NCBI RefSeq assembly: GCF_008124625.1
Contig: NZ_VNHM01000008.1
Location: 62,001 to 126,000, forward strand
Length of the DNA: 64,000 bases
Direction: 5' to 3'
Origin: Desulfallas thermosapovorans DSM 6562
GTDB taxonomy: Bacteria; Bacillota; Desulfotomaculia; Desulfotomaculales; Desulfallaceae
Shown: in pieces, positions 25,753 to 34,780 of the stretch
How the letters are laid out: each line of letters opens with the position of its first letter
Numbering within the stretch: the stretch's first letter is position 1
Translations under genes and position numbers: made by a program
Notes under the pieces: model-generated
Told to the model about the DNA's origin: nothing
Database searches by the model: none
The model's input: the letters and a program-made list of their open reading frames with translations, nothing else

Positions 25753-26580
25753 ATGAAGAGAATCGTGGCACTGCTGTGCTCCCTGGCGCTGGCCGTTGTT
25801 GTTTTGGCCGGGTGTGGAGGAAATAACGCCGGCGATACGGCCAATAACAATGACGCCGGTTCCAGCAAACTGGTGGTTGGGGCCACTGCCAAACCCCACG
25901 CTGAGATATTGGAAGTGGTCAAGCCCATGTTGCAAGAAAAGGGTGTGGACCTGGAGATTCAAGTATTCACTGATTATGTATTACTTAACCCGGCTTTGAA
26001 GGATAAACAAATCGACGCTAACTTCTTCCAGCACATACCTTACCTGGATGATTATAATGCTAACAATAACGCCGATCTGGTGTGGAGTGTCAAGGTACAC
26101 ACCGAACCCATGGGTGTATATTCCAATAAAATCGATAACCTGGACAACCTGGCCGACGGAGCCAAGATAGGCATACCCAACGACGCCACCAATGGCGGCC
26201 GGGCTTTAAATGTTCTTGAAGCGGCGGGTCTCTTGACGTTAAGGGAAGGTGCCGGTGTTACCGCTACCGATGCCGACATTGTGGAAAACCCGAAAAATTT
26301 GACCATACAGATGATGGACGCTGCCATGCTGCCCAGAGCTTTGGCGGACCTGGATGTATGCGTAATTAACAGCAACTACGCTTTGGAAGCCAATCTAAAT
26401 CCGGTGGAAGACGCTATTTTTATGGAGGCAAAGGATTCTCCCTTTGCTAATATAGTGGCGGTTCGGGCAGAAGACAAAGATAAGGAAGCTATTAAGAAAC
26501 TGGGTGAAGCATTACAATCACCGGAAGTGAAACAGTTTATCGAGGATAATTACAAGGGAAGCGTGATCCCAGCCTTTTAA
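25753..26580 (+). CDS. metQ: Methionine-binding lipoprotein (NlpA family)
   Basis: 275 residues from ATG 25753, four bases after metI, with GGAGGT upstream. A lipoprotein signal ends in VVLAGC, so the mature protein is lipid-anchored outside. The body shows MetQ/NlpA features: ATAKPHAEILE, DYVLLNPALKDKQIDANFFQHIPYL and IGIPNDATNGGRAL. It delivers methionine to MetNI. A terminator follows. Confidence 0.94.
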   Translation: MKRIVALLCSLALAVVVLAGCGGNNAGDTANNNDAGSSKLVVGATAKPHAEILEVVKPMLQEKGVDLEIQVFTDYVLLNPALKDKQIDANFFQHIPYLDDYNANNNADLVWSVKVHTEPMGVYSNKIDNLDNLADGAKIGIPNDATNGGRALNVLEAAGLLTLREGAGVTATDADIVENPKNLTIQMMDAAMLPRALADLDVCVINSNYALEANLNPVEDAIFMEAKDSPFANIVAVRAEDKDKEAIKKLGEALQSPEVKQFIEDNYKGSVIPAF

Positions 26581-26596
26581 ATTAAACGATACAATA

Positions 26597-26628
26597 AGAG
26601 CCGTGCTTTATAGAGCAGGCTCTTTTTG
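26597..26628 (+). terminator. Intrinsic terminator of metNIQ
   Basis: AGAGCC and GGCTCT separated by 15 bases, then TTTTT, 17 bases past the metQ stop. Confidence 0.8.
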
Positions 26629-26777
26629 TATTTGCTCAAGTATTAGTTTTTCATTTTGAAGGATAATAAGTTTGTTTGGCAAATTAAAGTATTTGGCGAT
26701 GTATTCAGTATTTTAATTGATGTTCGCTAGTTTATATTTTGTGAAAATAATGGACCTACAGTCGAGGGATGATTTTT

Positions 26778-27446
26778 ATGTGCGGGCGATTTACACTGTC
26801 GGTTGAACTATCAACTATTCTAAGGGTTTTTCAAGTCCAGTACAAAAAGGAAAGTTTTATTTACAGCAAGCGCTATAATATTGCCCCTGGCCAAAATGTT
26901 CCCGTTATTACCGGCCCGGTTGATCACAGGGTAATATCGTTGATGCGGTGGGGCTTAGTCCCCCACTGGGCGAAGGAGGTCTCAACCGGTAACAAATTAA
27001 TCAATGCCCGGGCGGAAACAATCGACCAAAAACCGGCCTTTAAATCTTCGTTTATTAAACGAAGATGCCTGGTCCCTGCTGATGGTTTTTACGAGTGGAA
27101 AAAGCAAGCTGGTGGGAAAACGCCTGTGCGAATTATTCTGCCGGACAAAGAAGTTTTTGCTTTCGCGGGGATCTGGGCGCAGTGGCAATCGCCTGAAGGT
27201 AATATCACCCGCTCTTGTGCCATTATTACCACCGGGCCAAATGACTTTATGCGCAGTATTCACAACCGGATGCCGGTTGTTTTGTCCGGGGAAAGTGCCT
27301 GCCAAATTTGGTTGGAATCAAATGATGTTGTTGAACTTAAAGAACTGCTGCAGCCATACGGTGGCTTGATGATGGCCTATCAAGTTTCAAGCATGGTGAA
27401 CTCACCTGAACATGACCACCCAAAACTGCTTGAAAAGTATTCTTGA
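26778..27446 (+). CDS. SRAP (YedK/HMCES) abasic-site protein
   Basis: 222 residues from ATG 26778. This start, nine bases after GAGGG, makes Cys2 (MCGRF) the second residue. The family needs this because Cys2 forms the thiazolidine crosslink with abasic sites in single-stranded DNA once Met is removed. The ATG at 26769 would bury it. Other conserved parts are RYNIAPGQ, LMRWGLVPHWAK, NARAETI, RCLVPADGFYEW and IHNRMPVVL. Single-gene unit. Confidence 0.93.
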   Translation: MCGRFTLSVELSTILRVFQVQYKKESFIYSKRYNIAPGQNVPVITGPVDHRVISLMRWGLVPHWAKEVSTGNKLINARAETIDQKPAFKSSFIKRRCLVPADGFYEWKKQAGGKTPVRIILPDKEVFAFAGIWAQWQSPEGNITRSCAIITTGPNDFMRSIHNRMPVVLSGESACQIWLESNDVVELKELLQPYGGLMMAYQVSSMVNSPEHDHPKLLEKYS

Positions 27447-27504
27447 TCTTTCGTATCAAATCTATTATTATAGATAAAGATTTCATGGAAGTGAGGTGTA
27501 AAAG

Positions 27505-27639
27505 ATGTTGGTCTTCGCCGGAATGAATAAGGCAAATATCCGTATGATTCCTGTGCTCGATTATGTCTACAGGGATAAGTGCGCCTGTTTTTACAAACTG
27601 AATTACAAAAATCCGGGGAAGGCACATCTTTATTACTAA
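27505..27639 (+). CDS. Small ORF before MFS exporter, possible leader (44 aa)
   Basis: ATG 27505 follows GAGGTG by six to seven bases and runs to TAA 27637-27639, giving 44 residues, basic and Tyr-rich with a CAC motif. Not recognised. It is followed 28 bases later by an intrinsic terminator that separates it from the MFS gene, an arrangement that fits a translated leader controlling attenuation as well as an independent small gene. Coding is not certain. Confidence 0.35.
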   Translation: MLVFAGMNKANIRMIPVLDYVYRDKCACFYKLNYKNPGKAHLYY

Positions 27640-27667
27640 ACCTTTTATAACAGGATTAGTATTAATG

Positions 27668-27697
27668 AAAGGCGATGGTGTTCTCCATCGCCTTTTT
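27668..27697 (+). terminator. Intrinsic terminator upstream of the MFS gene
   Basis: AAAGGCGATGG, a six-base loop, CCATCGCCTTTTT. It lies between the small ORF and the MFS start, so it may be a regulated attenuator. Confidence 0.85.
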
Positions 27698-27733
27698 GTG
27701 TCCTTCTTCCCGATAAACGGAAAGGACGATTTT

Positions 27734-28954
27734 ATGAATATAAACCAGGTGCAAGAAAATAACTCTACATGGAAGCATAAGATAGCTTTATTTATAATCA
27801 GCCAGAATCTATCCCTTTTCGGCTCCTCTGTTGTTAGTTTCGCAATAATATGGTATATCACTCTACAAACATCATCCGGTACATGGGTGATGCTCTTTAC
27901 CATCTTTTCATTGTTGCCCCAGGTGCTGATATCCCTTTGGGCCGGTGTTTGGGCGGATCGTTATAACCGCAAACACCTCATTATGCTGGCGGATGGTTTC
28001 ATTGCCCTGGCCACGCTGGGCCTGGTAATTGCATTCCTGGCCGGTTATCAAAGCATGGAACTGCTTTTGGTTATTTCGGCTGTTCGTTCTATCGGGGCCG
28101 GGATTCAAACCCCTGCCATTGTAGCCATGTACCCGCAAATTGTCCCGGTGGAGAAGTTGACCAGGGTGCAGGGTATCAACCAGACCCTGAACTCGGTATT
28201 AATGCTGCTATCTCCCGCAGTGGGCGGGATTGTGCTGGGCTCCTTGGGTATTACCTGGGCCTTTATGCTGGATGTGATTACTGCTTCACTGGCTATCATA
28301 GCCCTTGGTTTTATGCATGTCGAAAAGGTTGTCCGGTCTGAAGAAGTTACGGGTGTACTTACCGAGCTGCGCCAGGGAATAACCTATACACTTAATCACA
28401 AACTGTTGAAGCGGACCTTAATTATTTTCGGGGTGTCATTTGTGTTAATAACACCGGCGGCGGTATTAACACCGTTATTGGTGGAACGCAGCTTCGGCAG
28501 CGATGTTTGGCGACTGACCGCCAATGAAATAGTTTGGACGGTGGGCACTTTAATCGGTGGGGCCTTTGTTTCCCTGCGCGGTGAATTCAGGGATAAAATA
28601 TTCACCGTGGCAGTTTGTTTGGTGGCCTTCGGTATTACCTTCGCCCTGCTGGGTATTGCCAAGAATTTCACTATATATCTACTTATAATGGGTGCCGCCG
28701 GCTTTTTTATGCCCATTATCGCCACTGCCCAGACGGTATTAATTCAGGAAAACGTGGAAGCAGCCATGATGGGGCGGGTGTTCTCCCTGGTGCAAATCGT
28801 TACCGGTACTGCAATGCCCGTAGCCATATTATTTTTCGGCCCCCTTGCCGATATCATATCTATCGGCTTAATTTTGCTGGTCACCGGTATATTATTGGCA
28901 CTGACAGGTGTTCTGTATCAAATTACCAGTAAACGTGCCGGTATCAGCTACTAG
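27734..28954 (+). CDS. MFS efflux transporter (macrolide-efflux/MefA-like group)
   Basis: 406 residues from ATG 27734 (AAAGGA upstream; the ORF's earlier ATG at 27665 lies inside the terminator hairpin). About 12 membrane helices; the MFS loop motif is GVWADRYNRKHLIM after helix 2 (about residue 72). The N-terminal region (SLFGSSVVSFAIIWYI) and helix pattern resemble the DHA3 group that includes MefA-type macrolide exporters. The actual substrate is unknown. Membrane protein, stands alone. Confidence 0.85.
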   Translation: MNINQVQENNSTWKHKIALFIISQNLSLFGSSVVSFAIIWYITLQTSSGTWVMLFTIFSLLPQVLISLWAGVWADRYNRKHLIMLADGFIALATLGLVIAFLAGYQSMELLLVISAVRSIGAGIQTPAIVAMYPQIVPVEKLTRVQGINQTLNSVLMLLSPAVGGIVLGSLGITWAFMLDVITASLAIIALGFMHVEKVVRSEEVTGVLTELRQGITYTLNHKLLKRTLIIFGVSFVLITPAAVLTPLLVERSFGSDVWRLTANEIVWTVGTLIGGAFVSLRGEFRDKIFTVAVCLVAFGITFALLGIAKNFTIYLLIMGAAGFFMPIIATAQTVLIQENVEAAMMGRVFSLVQIVTGTAMPVAILFFGPLADIISIGLILLVTGILLALTGVLYQITSKRAGISY

Positions 28955-28971
28955 GGGCTATTTGCATAGTC

Positions 28972-29012
28972 CCCGCCAGGTCTGCTCATTATCTCTGTGC
29001 AGGCGGGCTTTT
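28972..29012 (+). terminator. Terminator of the MFS gene
   Basis: CCCGCC...GGCGGGCTTTT, 18 bases after the stop codon. Confidence 0.6.
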
Positions 29013-29026
29013 GAGGTGTTCAAGCA

Positions 29027-29086
29027 GGTGCCGGAGTCATAGGGCTAAAAAGGTGAAAATCTTTCAATCCTATGACTCCCGGCACC
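29027..29086. repeat. Long imperfect inverted repeat
   Basis: GGTGCCGGAGTCATAGG (29027-29043) pairs with CCTATGACT-C-CCGGCACC (29069-29086), 17 bp with a single bulged base around a 25-base loop. No T tract follows. The remaining bases up to 29266 are AT-rich with no other feature seen. It could be a small dispersed repeat or an RNA stem. Confidence 0.6.
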
Positions 29087-29266
29087 CAACTATGCTTTTT
29101 AAATATATTATTCTGAAAAATCAAATAAATTTGGCCCAGATAGGTTGTATTAAATGGAAAGACAGGTTAATATAAGTTAACAGGTTGGATAAAGTAGTGT
29201 TATTTTTTTTAAAACTTGAAACACTAATTGTAATCGGGCTAATAAAAGAGCAAAGGGGTGCAGGTA

Positions 29267-30460
29267 ATGATTGAAATAAGGGATAAAATATACTGGGTTG
29301 GGGTAAAAGATTGGGAGTTGAAAAAATTTCATGGCGAGGAATACTCCACCCATCGGGGTTCCACCTACAATTCTTATTTGATTAAAGATAAAAAGATCGC
29401 CCTGGTGGATACCGTTTGGACACCGTTTCATGAGGGTTTTGTCGAACAACTGGATAAAGAAGTGGGTTTGGCCAATATAGACTTGATAGTGGTCAACCAT
29501 ACCGAGCAGGATCATGCCGGCAGCCTGTTGTATTTGATGGAAAAAATCCCTGAAACTCCGATATATTGCACCAAAAACGGTGCTGCGATGATCAAGGGGC
29601 ATTTCCATAAGGATTGGAATTTTAATATTGTTAAAACGGGTGACAGTGTTGAGCTGGGGGATTATAAGCTTGTTTTCGTGGAAATGCCCATGCTGCACTG
29701 GCCCGATTCAATGGCCACCTACGTAGCCGGGGCCAGTGTATTGCTGTCCAACGACGCCTTTGGCCAGCATTACGCATCTCCGTATTTGTTTAACGATCTG
29801 GTGGATCAGGGTGAATTATTTCAGGAGGCGCTCAAGTATTATGCCAACATACTGACTCCTTTCAGTGACCTGGTAAAAAGGAAAATCAGTGAGATAAAAA
29901 GCCTCAATTTGCCCATTGACATGATTGCCCCCAGTCACGGGATTATATGGCGGGAAAATCCGCTGCAAATAGTGGAAAAATACGAGCTGTGGGCCAGCGG
30001 TTACCATGAGGGGACCGCACTGGTACTTTATGATACCATGTGGGGTGCTACTAAAAAAATGGCCCTATCCATAGCCAAGGGTTTGGAGAACAAAGGGGTC
30101 GGGTCCAAGGTCTTTAATCTGGCTAAAATTGATAAAAACGATGTTGTTACCGAGATTTTTAAAGCCAAGGGCGTTATAGTGGGTAGTTCCACCATAAATA
30201 AAGGTATACTGAGCGCCACTGCCGCCATCCTGGAAATTGTCAAAGGACTTAGATTTAAGGATAAGGTGGGGGGAGCATTCGGTTCCTATGGCTGGAGCGG
30301 CGAATCCCCCAAACTGGTGGAGGAGCATTTAAGGGATGCGGGATTTGAAATACTCCTTGACCCGGTAAAGATGAAATATGACCCGACACCTGAGGACTTG
30401 AAAGAATGTGAGGCATTTGGAGAACAATTTGCTGCGGCAATGAAGGAACAATTGCAATAA
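29267..30460 (+). CDS. fprA: A-type flavoprotein / flavodiiron protein
   Basis: 397 residues from ATG 29267 (AAAGGGG eight bases upstream; GTG 29258 overlaps the SD). The metallo-beta-lactamase domain (about 30-240) carries the diiron ligands NHTEQDHAG, then the MPMLHWPDSM and PSHG segments. The C-terminal flavodoxin domain (about 250-395, LVLYDTMWGATKKMA, VGSSTINKG) binds FMN. These proteins reduce O2 or NO to water or N2O, protecting oxygen-sensitive enzymes such as the hydrogenases nearby. Rubredoxin is the usual donor; none is encoded here. Confidence 0.94.
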   Translation: MIEIRDKIYWVGVKDWELKKFHGEEYSTHRGSTYNSYLIKDKKIALVDTVWTPFHEGFVEQLDKEVGLANIDLIVVNHTEQDHAGSLLYLMEKIPETPIYCTKNGAAMIKGHFHKDWNFNIVKTGDSVELGDYKLVFVEMPMLHWPDSMATYVAGASVLLSNDAFGQHYASPYLFNDLVDQGELFQEALKYYANILTPFSDLVKRKISEIKSLNLPIDMIAPSHGIIWRENPLQIVEKYELWASGYHEGTALVLYDTMWGATKKMALSIAKGLENKGVGSKVFNLAKIDKNDVVTEIFKAKGVIVGSSTINKGILSATAAILEIVKGLRFKDKVGGAFGSYGWSGESPKLVEEHLRDAGFEILLDPVKMKYDPTPEDLKECEAFGEQFAAAMKEQLQ

Positions 30461-30468
30461 ATTGACCG

Positions 30469-30501
30469 GGGCACCTGGTGGTGGATGTTTTCCAGGTGCC
30501 C
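30469..30501. repeat. 10-bp perfect hairpin after fprA
   Basis: GGGCACCTGG and CCAGGTGCCC around a 13-base loop. It lies between the fprA stop and the T-tailed terminator at 30521. Confidence 0.55.
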
Positions 30502-30520
30502 TGGTGCCATTACACTGGTA

Positions 30521-30559
30521 CCGCCTCCGCCTTTTATTACCGGCATGAGGCGGCTTTTT
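30521..30559 (+). terminator. Terminator between fprA and hydG
   Basis: CCGCCTC...GAGGCGGCTTTTT ends plus-strand transcription of fprA just before the convergent hydG stop. Confidence 0.7.
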
Positions 30560-30561
30560 AC

Positions 30562-31977
30562 TTAAAAGTAAAGGTCCCGCTGTCCCTGTTCAATCATTTT
30601 CAATCGTTCCTCGGTTAACTGCCTTATTCTAGGGCTTTTTATTTCATTTAAGTGGTCAGCGATGGTTTTGTCCCCTACTTCCCTGGTTTGGGGTAAAGCG
30701 TAATCCTCCAGGAATTCCTTGAAAGTCAGGATGGCGTTGGGCTGGCAAACGTTTTGGATTTCACCGCTCTTGGCCAGGGGCATAAACCGCTCACCGGTAC
30801 GGCCGCTGCGGTAACAGGCGGTACAAAAACTGGGGATGTAGCCTGATTGGCATACGCTGCGCAGTACCTCGTCAATGCTCCTGGTGTCCTCGATTTGAAA
30901 CTGCGGTGAATCATCGCTATGACAAGTACAGGTCTCTTTTCTGTTTTGTTCTTCCCTGTAGCCACCTACCCCGGTGCATGAACCGGCGCTGATTTGGGAT
31001 ATGCCCACGTTAATGAGCTCATCTCTAAAACCGGCCGATTCCCTGGTGGAAATAATCATTCCGGTGTAGGGAACCGCCAGCCGCAGCACGGCAATAATCT
31101 TTTTAAAGTCAGCATCCTTTACCAGGTGGGGAAAGGTGTCGTAGTTGACCCCCAGAGCCGGGCGCAACCTGGGCACGGAAATGGTGTGCGGGCCGACGCC
31201 GAATACTTCCTCCAGGTGCAGGGCGTGCATGAGCATGGCTAAAACTTCGAATTTATAATCGTACAGGCCGAAAAGCACTCCGATTCCTACATCATCGATG
31301 CCGCCCTGCATGGCCCGGTCCATGGCGGTGGTGTGGTAATCGTAATCGTGCTTGGGGCCCAAGGGGTGCATGGCCGCATAAGTTGAGCGGTGGTAGGTTT
31401 CCTGGAACAAAATATAGGTGCCTATGTTGGCTTCTTTCAGCCGGCTGTAATTTTCCACAGTGGTGGCGGCGATGTTTACATTAATCCTCCGGATACTGCC
31501 GTTTTCTTTCTTTATTTCATAAATGGTTTTGATGGCCTCGAGAACATACTCGATGGGGCAGTTTTGGGGATCTTCACCGGCTTCCAGGGCCAACCGTTTA
31601 TGTCCCATGGATTCCAGTACCATAACTTCTTCCCGCAGTTCCTCCATGGACAGCCGCCGCCTGGTGAAATTATTATCGCGCCGGTAGCCGCAGTAGACGC
31701 AATTATTTACACAGTAGTTGCTGATATAAAGCGGTGCGAACAGCACCAGCCTGCGGCCGTATATTTTTTCTTTGATCCGGTGCGCTGTCCGGTATATCTC
31801 CTCCAGCAATTCCTGATCCTCTATATGCAGCAGCACGGCGCATTCCGCGGGGGTAAGCCCCCCGGCCTTGCCCGCCTTTTCTATGATGTGCAGGGCGTCC
31901 TCTTTGGTGGCCTGCCGGGCTTCTTCCAGCCAGGTGTAAATTTGTTCCTCGTTTATGAAGTCTGCTTTCATGCTCAT
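30562..31977 (-). CDS. hydG: [FeFe] hydrogenase H-cluster maturase HydG
   Basis: 471 residues. Radical-SAM CVNNCVYCGYRRDN (about 92-105) plus the C-terminal auxiliary cluster motif SFCTACYRSGRTGERFM (about 390-410), which separates HydG from ThiH. HydG splits tyrosine to make the CO and CN ligands of the 2Fe subcluster. ATG 31977 overlaps the hydE stop in ATGA, with GGGAGGG upstream. It closes the TM1266-hydF-hydE-hydG operon. Confidence 0.96.
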   Translation of the reverse strand: MSMKADFINEEQIYTWLEEARQATKEDALHIIEKAGKAGGLTPAECAVLLHIEDQELLEEIYRTAHRIKEKIYGRRLVLFAPLYISNYCVNNCVYCGYRRDNNFTRRRLSMEELREEVMVLESMGHKRLALEAGEDPQNCPIEYVLEAIKTIYEIKKENGSIRRINVNIAATTVENYSRLKEANIGTYILFQETYHRSTYAAMHPLGPKHDYDYHTTAMDRAMQGGIDDVGIGVLFGLYDYKFEVLAMLMHALHLEEVFGVGPHTISVPRLRPALGVNYDTFPHLVKDADFKKIIAVLRLAVPYTGMIISTRESAGFRDELINVGISQISAGSCTGVGGYREEQNRKETCTCHSDDSPQFQIEDTRSIDEVLRSVCQSGYIPSFCTACYRSGRTGERFMPLAKSGEIQNVCQPNAILTFKEFLEDYALPQTREVGDKTIADHLNEIKSPRIRQLTEERLKMIEQGQRDLYF

Positions 31978-33032
31978 TGTTTCATCCCTCCCGTAAATTT
32001 GGGTGCGTGTCCGTGGCTCGTGGCCAGGGGCCTGGCCAGTCCGGCCAGTAACTTTTTGATACTGGTGAGCGTCTCCAGGGGTTTTTCCGTCATGTCTGAT
32101 TTTTGCGGGTAAATCTGGTATTGCCGCCGCACATCAAGCGGGGTTAAATTGGGCATAATCACGTTGGCACCTGCATTTAGCGCCAGCTTGCGCCCATCGG
32201 TGGCCAGGGTGCACAGGGCAGTGGTGGCGGGCAGGTGGGCCCCGGGCAGGCATAACCTGGTTACCGCCAGGGTCTTCAAGGTCAGTTCCGGGTCACCCGC
32301 CGCCGCATCTTTCAGGGGCGTGGCGTAATGGGGTAGAAAGGGTCCCACTCCGGCCATTTCCACGTCCAGGTCCCGAAGCAGCGCCACATCACGGGCCAGG
32401 GTATCCAGGTCCTGCCCCGGCAGTCCCACCATGTTGCCCGAACCGGTCTGGTAGTCCAGTTCCTTCAGCCAGTGAAGGCAGCGGAGGCGGGTCTCAAAGG
32501 TGGTGTCCGGCTTTAAAAACCTGAAAAGTTCCGGGTTTGCTGTTTCATGTTTCAGCAGGTAGCGGTCAGCACCGGCTTCACGCCATAACCGGTAATTCTC
32601 CCGCCGGTGTTCCCCCAGTGACAGGGTAATGGCAACGTCATGCTTGTTTTTTATGCTGTACACCAGCCGGGCAATATCCTCCGGGGTGTAATAAAGGTCT
32701 TCGCCGGATTGTAGCACCACCGTGCGAAAGCCCAGGGCGACTGCTTCGGTGGCGGTCGTCAAAATTTCATCCAGGGACAAGCGGTAGCGGGCTATGGACT
32801 TATTGTCCCGGCGCAGGCCGCAGTATAGACAGTTTTTGCGGCAGTAATTGGAAAATTCAATAATGGCGCGCAGGTGCACTTCATCCCCCACGCCGGTTTG
32901 CCGGGTACGGTCCGCAGCACTGTAAAGGGATTTGGTTTGTTCCGGGTTTGCCATCAGTAATGCCTTGATAGCTCCGGTTTCCAGCTTGCTACCGGAAACA
33001 GCGTCAGCCAGAGCCCGTGCAAAGTCATACAT
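31974..33032 (-). CDS. hydE: [FeFe] hydrogenase H-cluster radical SAM maturase HydE
   Basis: 352 residues with the radical-SAM motif CRKNCLYCGLRRDN (about 63-76) and a BATS-like C-terminal part. HydE acts on the HydG product to build the dithiolate-bridged diiron precursor. It lies 17 bp after hydF and overlaps hydG by four bases. SD CGGAG about 11 bases before ATG. Confidence 0.95.
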   Translation of the reverse strand: MYDFARALADAVSGSKLETGAIKALLMANPEQTKSLYSAADRTRQTGVGDEVHLRAIIEFSNYCRKNCLYCGLRRDNKSIARYRLSLDEILTTATEAVALGFRTVVLQSGEDLYYTPEDIARLVYSIKNKHDVAITLSLGEHRRENYRLWREAGADRYLLKHETANPELFRFLKPDTTFETRLRCLHWLKELDYQTGSGNMVGLPGQDLDTLARDVALLRDLDVEMAGVGPFLPHYATPLKDAAAGDPELTLKTLAVTRLCLPGAHLPATTALCTLATDGRKLALNAGANVIMPNLTPLDVRRQYQIYPQKSDMTEKPLETLTSIKKLLAGLARPLATSHGHAPKFTGGMKQ

Positions 33033-33048
33033 TATTTAATCAACTCCG

Positions 33049-34263
33049 TTATTCCTTAAGTACATCCAGCGCAGCGGGAAACGGTGTTAGCGCCCGGTGT
33101 AAAATGCCCAAAATGTAAGCAATTAATACCCCGTAATTCACTATGGGGACCCCGGCGTTACGGGCCTCCAGTATGCGGCTGAGCATTTCCCGCCGGTTGA
33201 TCATGCAGGCACCGCAGTGTACGATAAGCTTGAAACGCTCCAGGTCCGGGGGCAAGGCGATACCGCTGGACCATTCCAATTGTAAGTCGCCGCCCACCTT
33301 TTGACGCAGCCAGCGGGGTATTTTTACAGTTCCGATATCATCGGTCACCCGGTGGTGGGTGCAGGCTTCGGAAATCAAAACCCGGTCACCCGGTTGAAGT
33401 TTTTCCACCGCCAGGGCACCGGCCACCAGTGTGGCCAAATCGCCTTTATAACGGGCGAATAAAATGGAAAAGGAGGTTAACGGGATGTCCCGCGGCGTGT
33501 CGGCATCCACTTGGGAAAATACCTGGGAATCTGTGATTACCAGTGCAGGTGGCTTGGCCAACATTTGCAAAGCTCTTTTTAAATCATTTTCCTTAACTGC
33601 CATGGTCAGGCAGTCATGATCCAAAAGGTCGCGGATTGTTTGCACCTGGGGCAAAATCAGACGTCCTTTGGGGGCTGCTGCGTCAATGGGTGTCACCAGC
33701 AGCGCCAGTTCACCCGGGGGCACCAGGTCACCGGCGATGGTGGGGGCTGCCCAGTCCTTGGGGGCCACCTGTACCATCAGCTGTTTTAATTTATCTATAC
33801 CCTGCCCTGTTACCGTGCTGGTGGTGACCACCGGAATATCCGGCGGCAGGTTGGGGCGGGGCGGGATTTCAGTAAAGAGGTCGGTTTTATTAAGTACCGC
33901 GATCACAGGTAGTTGTTGCCGCTGTGCGGTTTCCACCAGTTTAAGCTCGGTGGCGCCGGTGCCTTGCCGGGGATCAATCACCAGCAGCACCAAATCCGCT
34001 TTGGCTAGTACCGCCATACTTTTGGCCACTCGTTTTTGACCCAGCTCTCCCTCGTCGTCCAGACCGGCGGTGTCGATTAACACCACGGGGCCGATGGGCA
34101 GTATTTCCATGGATTTATAAACCGGGTCGGTGGTGGTACCCGCCACGGGTGATACGATGGCCAGGTCCTGATTGGTGAGGGCGTTAATCAGGCTGGACTT
34201 GCCGGCGTTGCGCCGGCCGAACAGGGCTATATGCATCCTGCTGCCCCGTGGTGTTTCGTTCAT
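33049..34263 (-). CDS. hydF: [FeFe] hydrogenase maturation GTPase HydF
   Basis: 404 residues from ATG 34263 (GGGAG nine bases upstream; the ATG at 34272 abuts it). The GTPase domain has GRRNAGKSSLINAL, the T-T-T-D switch region, DTAGLDD and NKTD. The C-terminal cluster domain has ACTHHRV and HCGACMINRREM, the CxH...HCxxC ligands for the [4Fe-4S] that holds the diiron precursor before transfer to apo-hydrogenase. Confidence 0.95.
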   Translation of the reverse strand: MNETPRGSRMHIALFGRRNAGKSSLINALTNQDLAIVSPVAGTTTDPVYKSMEILPIGPVVLIDTAGLDDEGELGQKRVAKSMAVLAKADLVLLVIDPRQGTGATELKLVETAQRQQLPVIAVLNKTDLFTEIPPRPNLPPDIPVVTTSTVTGQGIDKLKQLMVQVAPKDWAAPTIAGDLVPPGELALLVTPIDAAAPKGRLILPQVQTIRDLLDHDCLTMAVKENDLKRALQMLAKPPALVITDSQVFSQVDADTPRDIPLTSFSILFARYKGDLATLVAGALAVEKLQPGDRVLISEACTHHRVTDDIGTVKIPRWLRQKVGGDLQLEWSSGIALPPDLERFKLIVHCGACMINRREMLSRILEARNAGVPIVNYGVLIAYILGILHRALTPFPAALDVLKE

Positions 34264-34306
34264 AATAATCATCTCCCAATCAAAATTTTATGTAGCGGCT
34301 GACCGG

Positions 34307-34558
34307 TCAGCGTGTAACCAGGGCACTTTTTACGCTCACCCGGTCTATGTTTCCCAGTTTGCCGGTGAGGGCTCCTATGGTGTCGGTATCGCCGTCTACG
34401 ATTAGAGAGATTACCGAAAGATCCTTTTCCCGGTAAGGAATGCCCATGCGACCAACAATGACATGACCGTAGGCGCTTAAAATATCGTTGACGCGCGGGG
34501 CTTGTTCCCGGTCTTCAATGACAATGCCGATTACACCGATACGCTGTTTTTTTACCAA
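34307..34558 (-). CDS. TM1266-type iron-only hydrogenase system regulator
   Basis: 83 residues, an ACT/NikR-C-like ferredoxin fold: strand RIGVIGIVIED, then DILSAYGHVIVGRMGIPYREKDLSVISLIVDGDTDTIGALTGKLGNI. This small family is encoded almost always with hydEFG. A TTG start at 34558 has GGAGGTG with seven-base spacing. It is proposed to be regulatory or ligand-sensing; its mechanism is not known. First gene of the maturation operon, preceded by a structured leader. Confidence 0.9.
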   Translation of the reverse strand: MVKKQRIGVIGIVIEDREQAPRVNDILSAYGHVIVGRMGIPYREKDLSVISLIVDGDTDTIGALTGKLGNIDRVSVKSALVTR

Positions 34559-34582
34559 TTAATATCACCTCCGCAAAATATA

Positions 34583-34780
34583 ACAGCCTGTTTTCCCGGG
34601 GAAAACAGGCTGTGCAGGGCAAGGGTAATATCATACATCATTTACGCCTGTGCCCCTTGACCGCAGTACCTTAAGTACCTGTTTGCCGCAGGGTTTGGTA
34701 ACAAATAGCCCTTTCCCCGGGAAATATAATAATCCCCCGGGGAGCAGGCATAATAATTTTAGGCCATAATAGTTTAAATT
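34583..34780 (-). promoter_or_regulatory. Structured leader of the hydrogenase maturation operon
   Basis: Minus-strand leader of roughly 200 bases after a TATAAT-like element near 34780. It has three strong stems: CCCCGGG/CCCGGGG near 34717-34743, a CCCUG..AAGGGG stem enclosing CAG-UAC/GUACUG near 34655-34695, and a perfect 15-bp inverted repeat ACAGCCTGTTTTCCC/GGGAAAACAGGCTGT at 34583-34613 just before the TM1266 SD. I could not match it to a known riboswitch class. The final hairpin could act as an attenuator. Confidence 0.4.

Noticed and set aside
27337-27903. 188-codon minus-strand ORF
   Set aside because: It runs antisense through the SRAP gene end, a terminator and the MFS start. Low-complexity translation with no family features.
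31390-32112. 240-codon plus-strand ORF within hydG/hydE
   Set aside because: It is a shadow of two clearly identified maturase genes on the other strand.
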